From Mesostigma viride (Eukaryota > Streptophyta > Mesostigmatophyceae > Mesostigmatales > Mesostigmataceae): a stretch of DNA of 64,000 nucleotides. Location: positions 188,001-252,000 of the forward strand of contig RPFO01000085.1 in assembly GCA_009746045.1 (NCBI GenBank), in the 5' to 3' direction. Of this stretch, positions 51,852-64,000 are shown piece by piece (position 1 is the stretch's first letter; every line of letters begins with the position of its first letter). The notes beneath the pieces were generated by a model. It was not told the origin of the DNA. It did no database searches and worked only from the letters and a program-made list of their open reading frames with translations. The translations under genes and the position numbers were made by a program.

Positions 51852-53742
51852 CTACTCATCAAAACGCCTCCTCCGCTTGGGGGGAGGTGGCTTGCCCACA
51901 GGGTCGGGCGTGTGCGCCTTGACAATCTTCTTCCACCGCGTCTTGTCCTGCATGGCAGTCCAAAGACGGGAGAGAGAGTGGATGCGGTGCTCAAACTGGG
52001 CTGGGACCACTAGGTCGTCCAGCAACATCTGAACGAAGTTGGTGACAGGTTTCCCTACCCTTTTGGGAATGTCCGCGGGGCCAGGCCAGGTCAGAATGTG
52101 CCGCCCCGGCTGGCCAAGCCGCTGGGGGCCGGCCAGACCAAGGGTGGTGTCGACCTGGCTGGTGCGGGCAAGGTGTCCTACAAATGCTATCCTACGCTGC
52201 CTAATCTCGTCCGAAACACGAGGCATGCCATGATACAAAGACTCTGATGACGGACGCTCGGAAAAACCTACGTTAAGGACCTGTCGGAGCATATCCTGAA
52301 AACTGTGCCGTCAAGCCGAGCTGCCAGTTTGGGTGGGAGGGTCCACGCCTCGGCGCCATACGTGAGCACCGTGAGGACGAGGACCTTGAAGAGCATGCGC
52401 TTGCGGTGCCCGCCCAGGCCCTTCGAGCGCCAGTAGGGTGTGAGCGAACGGAGCTTGGCCCAGGCAAGGCCGATGCGGGTGTCCACATCGTCGGCGGTGT
52501 CAGGAAGCCAGCTCCCCAACAGCTTGAAGCGGTCGCGGAACGGGACCTGAGCCGTCCCGTCGAGCAGGCGCGGCAGCGGTGGTTGACTGGATGCCCCTAT
52601 CACCATCGCCTCAGTTTTGACACTAATCTCCAGCCCCACCGCCCGCGCCTCCAGGCCCAGGCAGTCCAGCCAGGTCTGATGAATGTCAAAGAGACAACCC
52701 GCCCGATCAAGTAATTGAGCGCAGGCCAGAAATCGGGAGAATCCGGACCATGGTAGCTCGAGCCTGCCGTTATCTTTTCCGCGTTTTCGAGTCGTTCAGG
52801 ATGATGAAGATGAATGGTGATGGAAATGTGTATCCTTGTGCATTGAAATTATGGCTGGCTTACGTGTGGAGCGACTAGATGACCTAGACGGTGGGGCCGG
52901 AAACAGCATGCTTGATCAGGGCGTGTGTTCAGTTTCGAGCTTAACTGGCCGGGAGTGTCTAGTGGTGAGCACCATTGCTGCGATCGCTCTCCCACCATTT
53001 ACGAGGAAATACCCGCAAATGGAAAACCACTGAAAAGGTCTAGCTAGTCAGTCATCACGTTAGCCATGCCATGATTCCAAACGTCCAAGAACTGCACACG
53101 GTGCAAAGGCAGAAAGCCGGAGGACAGCACTTTCAAATGTGCGGCGGGAACCTCTGAATGTGCTCGGGGCTCTCGATGAGGGTGGTATCATCCGCATAAA
53201 TTGATCAGGTCGGCAAGGCGGTAACCAGGTCTAACCCCGCCGTGCTCTTTCACGTACGTTAAGGATGTCCAAGCCTGGCTCGAACCCCTTAAGAGCAGTA
53301 AACGGCGCGCACGTGCCCGGCGCATGACGTGATCCACGACAATAATGAACAGGTATGGGGACAGGACACAACCTTGCCACACCCCGTGGTGAAGGGGGAA
53401 TGGTGGAGTGGTGCCCTCCGCAGTCCGCACTACTGCCTGTGAGCCCTCATACAGTCGGCGAATGGCAGCAATAAACGCAGGTGGCACCCGATCCAGAGCT
53501 AGGATGGCCCAAAGAGCCTCCCAGAGAACCGTGTCAAAGGCCTTGATATTGTCAACAAAAATGAAGACCAGCGGCAAACTGTCAGGGGGAAGTCGACGCA
53601 CCTCCTCCATCAACCGGCGCGCGACAAACACAGCCATGACAGTGTTACGACCACGACGGAAACCCATCTGAGACTCACCCAGGTGTGGGTCCAGCGCGGC
53701 GCGGAGCCTGTGCAGCATCATGCGCATGAAGACCTCTGAGCT
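51852..53742 (-). pseudogene. LINE reverse transcriptase, broken
   Basis: 53742-53188: MMLHRLRAALDPHLGESQMG, motif A FIFVDNIKAFD, motif B GVWQGCVLSPYLF, then GYRLADLI. The catalytic YADDTTLIE follows in another frame, so an indel sits right before it. After the inserted fragment, 52700-52300 gives KTEAMVIG, LGSWLPDTADDVDTRIGLAW and LVLTVLTYGAEAWTL. A 2-bp AT gain near 52294, compared with the copy at 54445, shifts frame into MLRQVLNVGF, QRRIAFVGHLARTSQVDT and ends PPPKRRRRFDE. The motif order fits a LINE RT and its C-terminal extension. Three lesions make it inactive. Confidence 0.88.
52685..53152 (-). mobile_element. Penelope-like 3' fragment inserted into the LINE RT
   Basis: Reverse complement of about 16660-17100 of the Penelope-like element, sharing GGTTCCCGCCGCACATTTG, CTTTTCAGTGGTTTTCC and CCGGATTCTCCCGATTTCTG. 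5'-truncated and non-coding. Confidence 0.9.
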
Positions 53743-53800
53743 ATGTGCTACATATACTCCCAACGGAGTTATGTTACAATTCAATTCAATTCAATTCAAT
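53743..53800 (+). mobile_element. SINE-like family S 3' end only
   Basis: GAGCTATGTGCTACATATAC, hairpin CTCCCAACGGAG, TTATGTTACAATTC and an (AATTC)n tail, about 58 bp, abutting the 5' truncation point of LINE copy A5. Confidence 0.8.
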
Positions 53801-53859
53801 GCGCGTGGGCCACATGCTAGGCTAGGCCTTACTAATCTACACTACTGGTATATATATTC

Positions 53860-54133
53860 CTAGTCTGAGGTGGCAGGAGGGGGCTGCCAGGGCTTGTGGT
53901 CAACGTGGATGACCGCCCCCCTCCAGTATACCGGCTTCCCCCTTGCGCTCTGCCGAAGCTGGAGGTAGGTCGGCCATAGCTCGCGTCGCCGCTGTTGCTG
54001 GGCCAGGGTCAAGTCGTCGTCCAGCGTGAAGCGAGTCTCCGAGAGCTTCTTGCGGCATTTAAGGAACTCCAACTTGTCCGCCATGTACCTAAAGGTGAGG
54101 AGCACGGGTGCCGGGCCAGCCTTCCCCCGCGCG
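53860..54133 (-). pseudogene. LINE ORF1 C-terminal fragment
   Basis: The minus strand gives VLLTFRYMADKLEFLK, DDDLTLAQQQRRRELWPTYL and PVYWRGAVIHVDHKPW, close to the ORF1 end at 56200-56420. It is joined directly to LINE RT C-terminal sequence at 54134. Confidence 0.82.
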
Positions 54134-54490
54134 CGAGAGAGTGGATGCGGTATTCAAACTGGGCTGGGACCAGTAGGTCATCCAGCAACATCTGTACGTA
54201 GTTCGTGACATGTTTCCCTACCTTTTTGGGAATGTCCTTGGGGCCAGGCCAGGTCAGAATGTGCCGTCCTGGCTGGCCAAGCCGCTGGGGGCCGGCCAGA
54301 CCAAGGGCGGTGTCGACCTGGCTGGTGCGAGCAAGGTGTCCTACAAATGCTATCCTACGCTGTCTAATCTCGTCCGAAATACGGGGCATGCCCTGATACA
54401 AAGACTCTGATGACGGGCGCTTGGAAAACCCTACGTTGAGGACCTGTCGGAGCATCCTGTAAACTGTGCCGTCTAGCCTAGATGCCAGTG
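54134..54490 (-). mobile_element. LINE RT C-terminal fragment (copy A6)
   Basis: Minus-strand MLRQVLNVGFSKRPSSESLY, QRRIAFVGHLARTSQVDTAL and VVPAQFE-like ending, homologous to 52010-52300. The copies here lack the 2-bp AT gain found in A5. Confidence 0.82.
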
Positions 54491-54526
54491 TGGGACGGAG
54501 CTATGATTTTAATTAATTAATTAACA
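54491..54526 (+). repeat. Short retroelement tail between two LINE fragments
   Basis: ACGGAGCTATGATTTTAATT and further (AATT) units: half of the shared 3' hairpin plus tail. Confidence 0.55.
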
Positions 54527-54700
54527 TCTGGACGTAGTTCGTGACATGTTTCCCTACCCTTTTGGGAATGCCCTTGGGGCCAGGCCGGCCAGGTCAGAAT
54601 ATGCCGCCCTGGCTGGCCAAGCCGCTGGGGGCCTGCCAGACCAAGGGCGGTGTCGACCTGGCTGGTGCGAGCAAGGTGTCCTACAAATGCTATCCTAAAC
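54527..54700 (-). mobile_element. LINE RT C-terminal fragment (copy A7)
   Basis: A second near-identical copy of part of A6 (FVGHLARTSQVDTALGLAGP), with a CCGG duplication near 54583. Confidence 0.8.
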
Positions 54701-54944
54701 GTCAAAGGGGGGGCGTAGCTCAAAAAATATCCTTTGATTTATGGGCTTTCAGGACAGTATACACATGACCATGTGCAGTCCCGCGGGAGGCACGCCAGAT
54801 AGCTCCCCCTCGGGCAGCGTGCGGCTGCCTAGATAGATGTTGTAGTTAGAATGCTGTTAGGTAGATGTAGTATGTAGCCAATGTAGATAGATTAGACCGG
54901 TAGGAATGTTTGCACGCAACGAGCCACGAGCCACGAGCCACGAG
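54701..54944. other. Spacer, nothing recognised
   Basis: Contains GAGCCAC repeats (54920-54943) directly before the next LINE. Confidence 0.4.
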
Positions 54945-56470
54945 GTAGCCATGGCTGACGGCGGAGCTCATAACTTTCACGTTTGAGCACCGAATTTAGC
55001 CGTGAACATCACAATCGACGCGTCTTTCTACGACGCACATGCTGATATAATTTTCCGACGCTATTACGCAATATACGATGAGCAAACGCCCATCGACGCA
55101 ACGCAGCCTGACGGCTGCGCTCGGCAATGAAAATACGTCTGCAGCTCCGGCTGCAGCTTCGCCATCAGGGCCGGAAGGCGGTGGTGACCCTAGTCGCGCA
55201 CTGGTTGTCGCCCAGCACCCTCCCGGGCTTCCTGCCTCGCCCTCAGCCTCGCCCGAGCCAAAACGCAGCCGCCCAACCGAACCAAGCTGGTCTGAGCGCG
55301 ACTTTGACGTTGACGGGTTATTTTCCACCTTCGACGGTGCCAGACCCGGCTTTTTCGACATGCCACCCATCAAGATACTGGAGCTCGTGTTTTATGGGTC
55401 ATACGCCTCCATTCTCGACCTGTGCCAGCGCCTTCACAGCCATTACCGCCTCCGCCCTGGACCTGACGGCCGGTTTACTCACCGACCTGAGAACCTGGCC
55501 CGCTGGTCTCGCCCCCGTCTTCAGCTCGCCGCCCTCTTTTCCATCCTTGACCGCTCTGTCACGGACCTCTGGACCCCCTCCCCCTTGACCGAATCCACCT
55601 TCCTCCTCCACCTCCAAGAAACCATCTCACAGCACGTGACGCCCCTAGCTGCAGATGTGGCAGCTGTGGGTCGCACGCTGGCTGCTGAGCTCCCCACCAT
55701 CCCCACCGCCACCGCCACCCTCCTCGCCTCCACCCCCCCCCCTCCGCCTCCACCGACTCCATCACCGCCCAGCTCCGCGACATTGACCAACGTCTTAAGG
55801 ATAATGCCATCGCTATCGAGGTCCTGCAGAACACCGCGGGCCTCACCGCCCAGGCGGTGAAGGACATTGCCGCCAAGCCAACCTCTGCTGGCCTGGCCGG
55901 CGATGCTCCTCCCATCACGACCTGGGCGGACATGCTTAAGCAGCACACCACCTCCACCACCTCCGCCGTCGCAGCCCAGCTCCAGCGGCAGACGCTTGAC
56001 CTCCGCGAGGAGGCCGAGCTTGCCAAGCGCAGCCTTAACGTCATTGTCAAGAACCTCGACATGGAGGAAGGTGAGAATTCCGAGAAGCTTGCACGTGCGT
56101 TTGAGAGAGAAATTCTTAGTCGCATGGGCCTTACTGGTGAGATCGACCTGGTCGCCCACCGCCTTCCCCGCGCGCGGGGTAAGGCAGGGCCGCCCCCGCT
56201 CCTTCTCACCTTTAAGACCCCGGCGGACAAGATTTCTTTTCTCCGACGCCGCAAGCGGCTCGAGAAGACTCTCTTCACCCTTGACGACGACTTGACCCTG
56301 GCGCAGCAACAACGGCGACGGGAGCTATGGCCCACCTACCTCCAGCTCCGGAAGACCAAGGCGGGGCAGCCGGTGTACTGGAAGGGGGCGGCCATCTACG
56401 TCGGCCACAAGCCCTGGCAGGCGACCCCCGCGGCCCCAACGACTCCAGACGCCCCAGCTTAGGGGAATAC
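54945..56470 (+). mobile_element. LINE-like ORF1 element, plus strand (copy B3)
   Basis: The 5' UTR begins GCCATGGCTGACGGCGGAGC, as in the other ORF1 elements, followed by ORF1 at 55078. No RT follows; a SINE-like element starts about 160 bp after the ORF1 stop. ORF1 is diverged from the 12863 copy, so it is another subfamily. Confidence 0.75.
55078..56462 (+). pseudogene. LINE ORF1 with a single frameshift in a poly-C run
   Basis: 55078 to about 55735 encodes MSKRPSTQRSLTAALGN and PPGLPASPSASPEPKRSRP, then a helical region. From the C-run at about 55730-55745, homology continues in another frame: ITAQLRDIDQRLKDNAIAIE (coiled coil), RSLNVIVKNLDMEEGENSEK (RRM-like), DLVAHRLPRARGKAGPPP and DDLTLAQQQRRRELWPTY, stop at 56462. 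One base in a homopolymer separates it from an intact protein, so the lesion could be a mutation or a sequencing error. Confidence 0.82.
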
Positions 56471-56632
56471 AGCAGTAGTAGTGTAGAATAGATAGACCGT
56501 GGCCATGTACATGTACGCCTCCTAGAGGCACTATCCTAGCTAAGCCACACGCTTTATTTAATCATGTACATGTGTGCCTATGATGTGCCACACTCCAGAT
56601 GATGCCTAGCTTTATTTAGCTATGTTGTGCCC

Positions 56633-56916
56633 ATGCAGGGAGTAACTCTCTGCTGAGACGCCATGCCCTAGCCTTTTTGTATAGCTCTGCTGATCTTCCC
56701 CCCCATGACAGGCTCCCCCTTCGCTGGGCATAGCTTGAAGATCATGGGGATGCAAGTGCCCTGGTGCACCTAGAGCAAGGGTCCTTTACATCCCCACCCT
56801 TGCAGGAAGTAGCTTAGGATGTATGATAGGCCATATGCCCCCTCTCAAGGGCTATGTGCTACATATACTCCCAACGGAGTTATGTTACAATTCAATTCAA
56901 TTCAATTCAATGTTTG
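56633..56916 (+). mobile_element. SINE-like element, family S
   Basis: Near-identical to 18076-18360: CATGCAGGGAGTAACTCTC, GGTGCACCTAGAGCAAGGG, ACATATACTCCCAACGGAG and an (AATTC)n tail. Lacks the 5' fold-back arm of the 18 kb copy. Confidence 0.87.
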
Positions 56917-56937
56917 CACCCATCCATCCATCCATCG

Positions 56938-56994
56938 GGGTTAATGCTCCGTGACTCCCCAACGGGAGCACGAGTCTAATTAATTAATTAATAC
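56938..56994 (+). mobile_element. 3' end only of the ORF1-type LINE
   Basis: TGCTCCGTGACTCCCCAACG, then GGAGCACGAGTCTAATTAATT: the hairpin and (TTAA)n tail seen at 12442 and 4160, about 57 bp. Confidence 0.8.
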
Positions 56995-57763
56995 ACATGA
57001 CCATGAAAAAAAAAATCCTAGATGTTAATACTTTAATTTCATGGCCAGCCAAGGATGCACATTCAAAATGACACGCTCTGCCCGAGGATACCATTTGACT
57101 CTTCATAGGAAGCTTTATTGTTCAAAATTAGTTGAAAAGCTTTGGGCTTCTTTGTTTGACATTGTCCCTACGTGCATGGACAACGCAAGCTTATTTTTCT
57201 CTATGCATGCTGCTGGACTGATGGGCAAACACGACCATTACTGTCCCATCTTCTGTGACGCAAAGCAGAACCCCAAAAGGAATCCACAGAGCAGATTGCT
57301 ATGTAAAGCTAGTTAGTCAACCATGCATCAAGGAGACAACCATGCATGCACGGAACCTATGGCGTGCAAGGTCACTTGTCAGTCCATCATCCTGCCTAGA
57401 CTGGCCACCCGAATGGGCATGCCTCAAATGCCATCACCGCATATAATTCAATGGTCTCATTGCACCGCCTGGGTGATGGGCCCCGCATCGGTTCCCTGGG
57501 TTCCCCCCCCCGCATACCCCGCTACCAAACACCCAGCTGACGCAACAGCCGTGCCTTCCATATAAACCACAAGGCTGCCATCATGATCGGCGGGCGCCAT
57601 AAAGGAAAGAGCGCGCGCTCTTAAGTGACAGCCAACCAGGCAGAAAATGAGGCCACTCATATCAATGAGACGATATTGCTGCTACATTGTTGCTAGATGC
57701 TCATGGACTTGGCTACAAGGCTGCTATAAGGCTGCCGGTTGCGTGAGTCAGCGCCGCGTCCGC
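56995..57763. other. 3' flank of the plastid S20 gene
   Basis: No gene recognised; a few short repeats with ACCATGCAT and GGAGACAACC. Likely 3' UTR and intergenic. Confidence 0.4.
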
Positions 57764-59952
57764 TCAGCTGGAGGCAGGCGCAGGCGTGTACAGCCCGTGC
57801 TTGATCATCAGCTTCTGCTTGGCGAGCGCGAGGCGCGACTTGCGGCGCGCGGCTGTGTTCTTCTTGAGCGTGCCGCTGGAGACGGCCTTGTCAATGTCCT
57901 GGTACGCCGCACTGATGGCCGCGTCCACGGGGCCAAACGCGTCGGGGGACGCAGCCTGGTCTGCCGCGTCCAGCGCCACAAACACCTGGGGAAAAGGGGA
58001 ATGAGTGACACAGGAGGAGGGTGACATGAAAGGATTAGTTAGTGGAAAGGGACCAAGGAGGTGGAAGGGAACACAGTGGAGGGTGGGGCACAAGGAGGGG
58101 GAGAGTACCCAGGAGTACCCAGGGGGGAGGGGGACGAGCGAGGGAAGAAAAACAAGAAGGGGGGCTCGGGTTAGATGGGAGAATGGGAGAAACACAAGGG
58201 GAGGGGGAACCAGGAGGGGTAAGGGACATAGAGCATGTGATGGTGGCCACGGAGGATGCCATCACAAACGAGGGGGGATGCCCCAAGGCGCGAGCGAAGC
58301 TGCTGGTGTGCAAGGCGCACACCGGAAAAATCCACATCCAATGCAAACACCCACGTCCAGATTGCATCTAGGCCAAACCATCATTGGACCAACATTGGAT
58401 GGACCAGCTCAGCGTGGATGCAAGATGGAACGAAGAAACCGGCATCAACTTGCATTGCCAAGCTGCTACATGCTTGTCACAAGAAGATGCTGCACGTGGC
58501 CAAGCAATGCTTCAAAGATAGCAAAGACTTGAGCTTGAGTGTACATGTGCTCAAGATATACCAAGCTCCACCAGCTTTATCGAGTCGGAAAACACGGGCA
58601 TTGGGGAAGACCCCATCAACCTTGACATGACTGTAGAAACATGGGCACATTTCCAGACCATGTGTACAATTCTTATTTGAACACGAATTCTCATGCTTTT
58701 AGCAAAAGAACGAAGATGGACGCATCTATGCAAGCCGCGGCTCCCGTCCAGGGACACTTCGGCAACATATGAATGAGCCAACCGTATTCGGCAACATATG
58801 GCCAACCACCATGCTGCTGCTATATATTAGGCCATACACCACCATGACTCTACACTTTGCCATTTGAACACAGCAGTGGCAGTTGGTCCCCATGACACGT
58901 CTGGGATGCTCAGCAACCAACACCGCCCAAGCAAGCACCAAGTCAACATAATTGCCCTTCCCGTGGAGTATGGATGCACGATGTTGCACAGCATCGGGCC
59001 AGTGGGGACCCCTCACAATCTGGTGCATATGGAATGTGTAACTAATCCCTTTCCAACCAATACTCAATCAGTACACAACACCACTGCGGATCCGGATCCT
59101 GCCATTTCTACCACAGCAGGAGGCCTCCTCCACGCCATGGTATCTTGAAAACCTGTAAAAACTACCTCACTGTTCCATCATAAAATTGTAATCTGAAAAA
59201 CACAGTCACGAGCATTCACGGACGGTTTTTCCTCGCCTAACTCATTAACACAGCAAATCTTACATTGGCGTTGGCACAAAGAATCAAGGAATCAGAACAC
59301 GACGGGATCACTCTGAGGAATTCTTAAAGGCAAATCCTGATAAAAGCCCACCTTCTTCATGCGGGTGGAAACAAGGGTCTTCTTAGCCTTGTGCCACATC
59401 CGGCGCTTCTCATTTTGCCGGGTTCGCTTCTCGGCGTTCTGCTTAGCTTCTACGCTGAAGCTGAAGGCACGAGGTTGGCTGGTGGAGAACCGAGCTATTT
59501 CGAGCATGGCCACAATTGCAACGAAGCGCCAGATATACGCACAAAAAGACGTAATGCAAGCGATGATTAGCTGTACTGACGGCTAACGTGCCGATCACCT
59601 GAATGTTGACGACAGGAATGCCAATGACAGCCGCCACCGCCAGATACACGTTGGCTACATCACCCAATCCACCGAACTACAAATTTGGCTCGTAGCAATA
59701 GGAAAATCACAATCAAGTAGATTCTACAAGCTATTCATCATGATAACACAAGATCGGCCGCGGATAACAGGTAAAAGGAACCATCTTATCTCTATATTTA
59801 CCCAAGGTTGATGTCTCGCCCAAAAATGACTTCCCCGAGGACAACCGAGCGCCCGCCAGGGGGCGGCCTTGTGGGCCGACATGGCTTCCAACAGCGGACA
59901 AGGACAGGCCCCCAAGCGACGCGCACACCGCCGACATGGTCATGGCAGCCAT
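57764..59952 (-). CDS. PRPS20: Plastid ribosomal protein bS20 (nuclear-encoded), three exons
   Basis: Binds 16S rRNA and helps assemble the plastid 30S subunit. Exon 1, 59952-59802, encodes a transit peptide (MAAMTMSAVCASLGGLSLSA, rich in S/A/G/R) and ends TTGG|GTAAATA in phase 1. Exon 2, 59494-59352, starts after GAAATAG and encodes VEAKQNAEKRTRQNEKRR, MWHKAKKTLVSTRMKK, ending AAG|GTGGGC in phase 0. Exon 3, 57985-57764, encodes VFVALDAADQAASPDAF, AYQDIDKAVSSGTLKKNTAA and RRKSRLALAKQ with a short extra tail. Together about 171 residues. AKxNAxKR, NEKRR and DKAV...KNTAARRKSR are S20 hallmarks. Phases fit at both introns. The acceptor of exon 2 is the least certain point because its pyrimidine tract is weak. 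Intron 57986-59351 holds G-rich and ordinary sequence but no gene. Confidence 0.88.
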
Positions 59953-60750
59953 ATCCTTATCACGGCAATGATCCCTATCGATAGACAGGCAGAGCGTTGC
60001 GCAAGGCTCGTCTTCGCCACTTAACGCCGGCACCAGGCCACGCGTGAGCCGCTCCAGGGCAAGACGAGGCAAAAAGGGGCCCATCCCGGCGCGGCGCGCC
60101 AACTTCAGCCGCCCCAAGCAAAGTATGAGAAGTTTGAATGTCCAACAAACGTTTTCCTGTTAAGTTTTAGACTTTTGGTTGCAGTTCTGTTGGTACGGTC
60201 CGGACGCCAGAAACAAGGCCCGGATCCTGCCCGGTTCCTGCCCGGTTGGGAATTGGGAAAGAGAATGGATGATTTGAGTGGATATTGTGCTGATGCTGTC
60301 ATTTCCCGCGCGTAAAAGCTCAGCCGGGCGTTCACGTGATGCCTTGGCTTTAATTAATGGCTTTCCGTGTTTGTCTTGCCATTGTTTTTTGTTCCATGTA
60401 CTGATTAATGTTGTGCTTCACAGCCACAACCACGAACTAAAATTGTCAAGAGAGCAACACACCACGTTCTTAGATATAAGCTTTTGCCGACAGCATGTCG
60501 CCGTTAAAGACATATGGGAACGGAGAACCAACTGGCCTGTCAAGGCGCCAAGGGGCCACCACATTGCAAATTTGGTAGGCGAGGATTTTCAAGCAAGCAC
60601 TTACGAGACAAGGTCGAAGGATGGATGAAACTGGCTTGGTTTTGCCGCATTGCTTCACATAAGACAAGAAACCTTGCGTTCCTCATAATTTGTACTTCCT
60701 GAACATACTTCAAGGCAATTCCACTGTCGAGGCCGGTCTTCGAGGTAGTC
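59953..60750. promoter_or_regulatory. Divergent intergenic region between plastid S20 and the DUF2520 gene
   Basis: The two genes point away from each other, so this 0.8 kb should hold both promoters and 5' UTRs. No TATA box or other defined motif could be assigned. Open frames inside have no family resemblance. Confidence 0.45.

Positions 60751-64000
<3,250 letters not shown>

Larger units (their letters stand above)
51712..53742 (-). mobile_element. LINE with reverse-transcriptase region (copy A5), interrupted
   Basis: Longest copy of LINE family A. The minus strand runs from RT at 53742 to the 3' hairpin CTCCGTGGGGAG and the tail at 51712. A Penelope-like 3' fragment (52685-53152) splits it just after the RT active site. 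The 5' part, with ORF1 and any endonuclease, is missing. Confidence 0.85.

Noticed and set aside
59731-60117. Separate plastid-targeted gene at 59.8-60.1 kb
   Set aside because: The transit-peptide-like start at 59952 joins in phase to the S20 exon at 59494, so it is better read as S20 exon 1.

Overview
The window looks like nuclear DNA of a chlorophyte green alga, most likely chlamydomonadalean or volvocine. The evidence is intron-split genes with GC-rich introns, a nuclear gene for a plastid ribosomal protein, a GT47 exostosin with EGF-like modules, and a dense mix of Penelope-like, LINE, SINE-like and split-direct-repeat retroelements with large microsatellites. No bacterial operon, rRNA, tRNA or CRISPR array was seen. 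The species assignment is inference.

Four host genes can be reconstructed by matching splice phases. (1) 1-3302, +: the 3' part of a ZIP metal transporter, three exons. (2) 19447-45955, -: an EGF/exostosin (GT47) glycosyltransferase spread over 26.5 kb, with one 16.4 kb intron that holds a 12 kb, 606-copy 20-bp satellite. (3) 57764-59952, -: plastid ribosomal protein bS20, three exons. (4) 60751 to the window end, +: a Rossmann/DUF2520 protein, cut by the window end. Genes 3 and 4 are divergent.

The rest is mostly repeats. 4.2-18.4 kb is a retroelement nest: two ORF1-bearing LINE copies, Penelope-like copies, hexanucleotide arrays, and an element with split direct repeats (order B-A-B-body-A) of the kind made by tyrosine-recombinase retrotransposons. 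That element sits in phase inside a TTTCAA array and itself carries a TSD-flanked, ORF1-only LINE. 49.2-57.0 kb is a second hub of truncated LINEs and SINE-like elements, many joined tail to tail. They share a 3' hairpin with CTCCCAACGGAG as its core.

The strongest candidates for something undescribed are the split-direct-repeat element, the complete ORF1-only LINE (a plant-lineage analogue of mammalian half-L1s), the CACGTG-bearing 12 kb intronic satellite, and several small tandem duplications placed exactly on exon edges. All coordinates were read by eye, and no alignment or database search was run.
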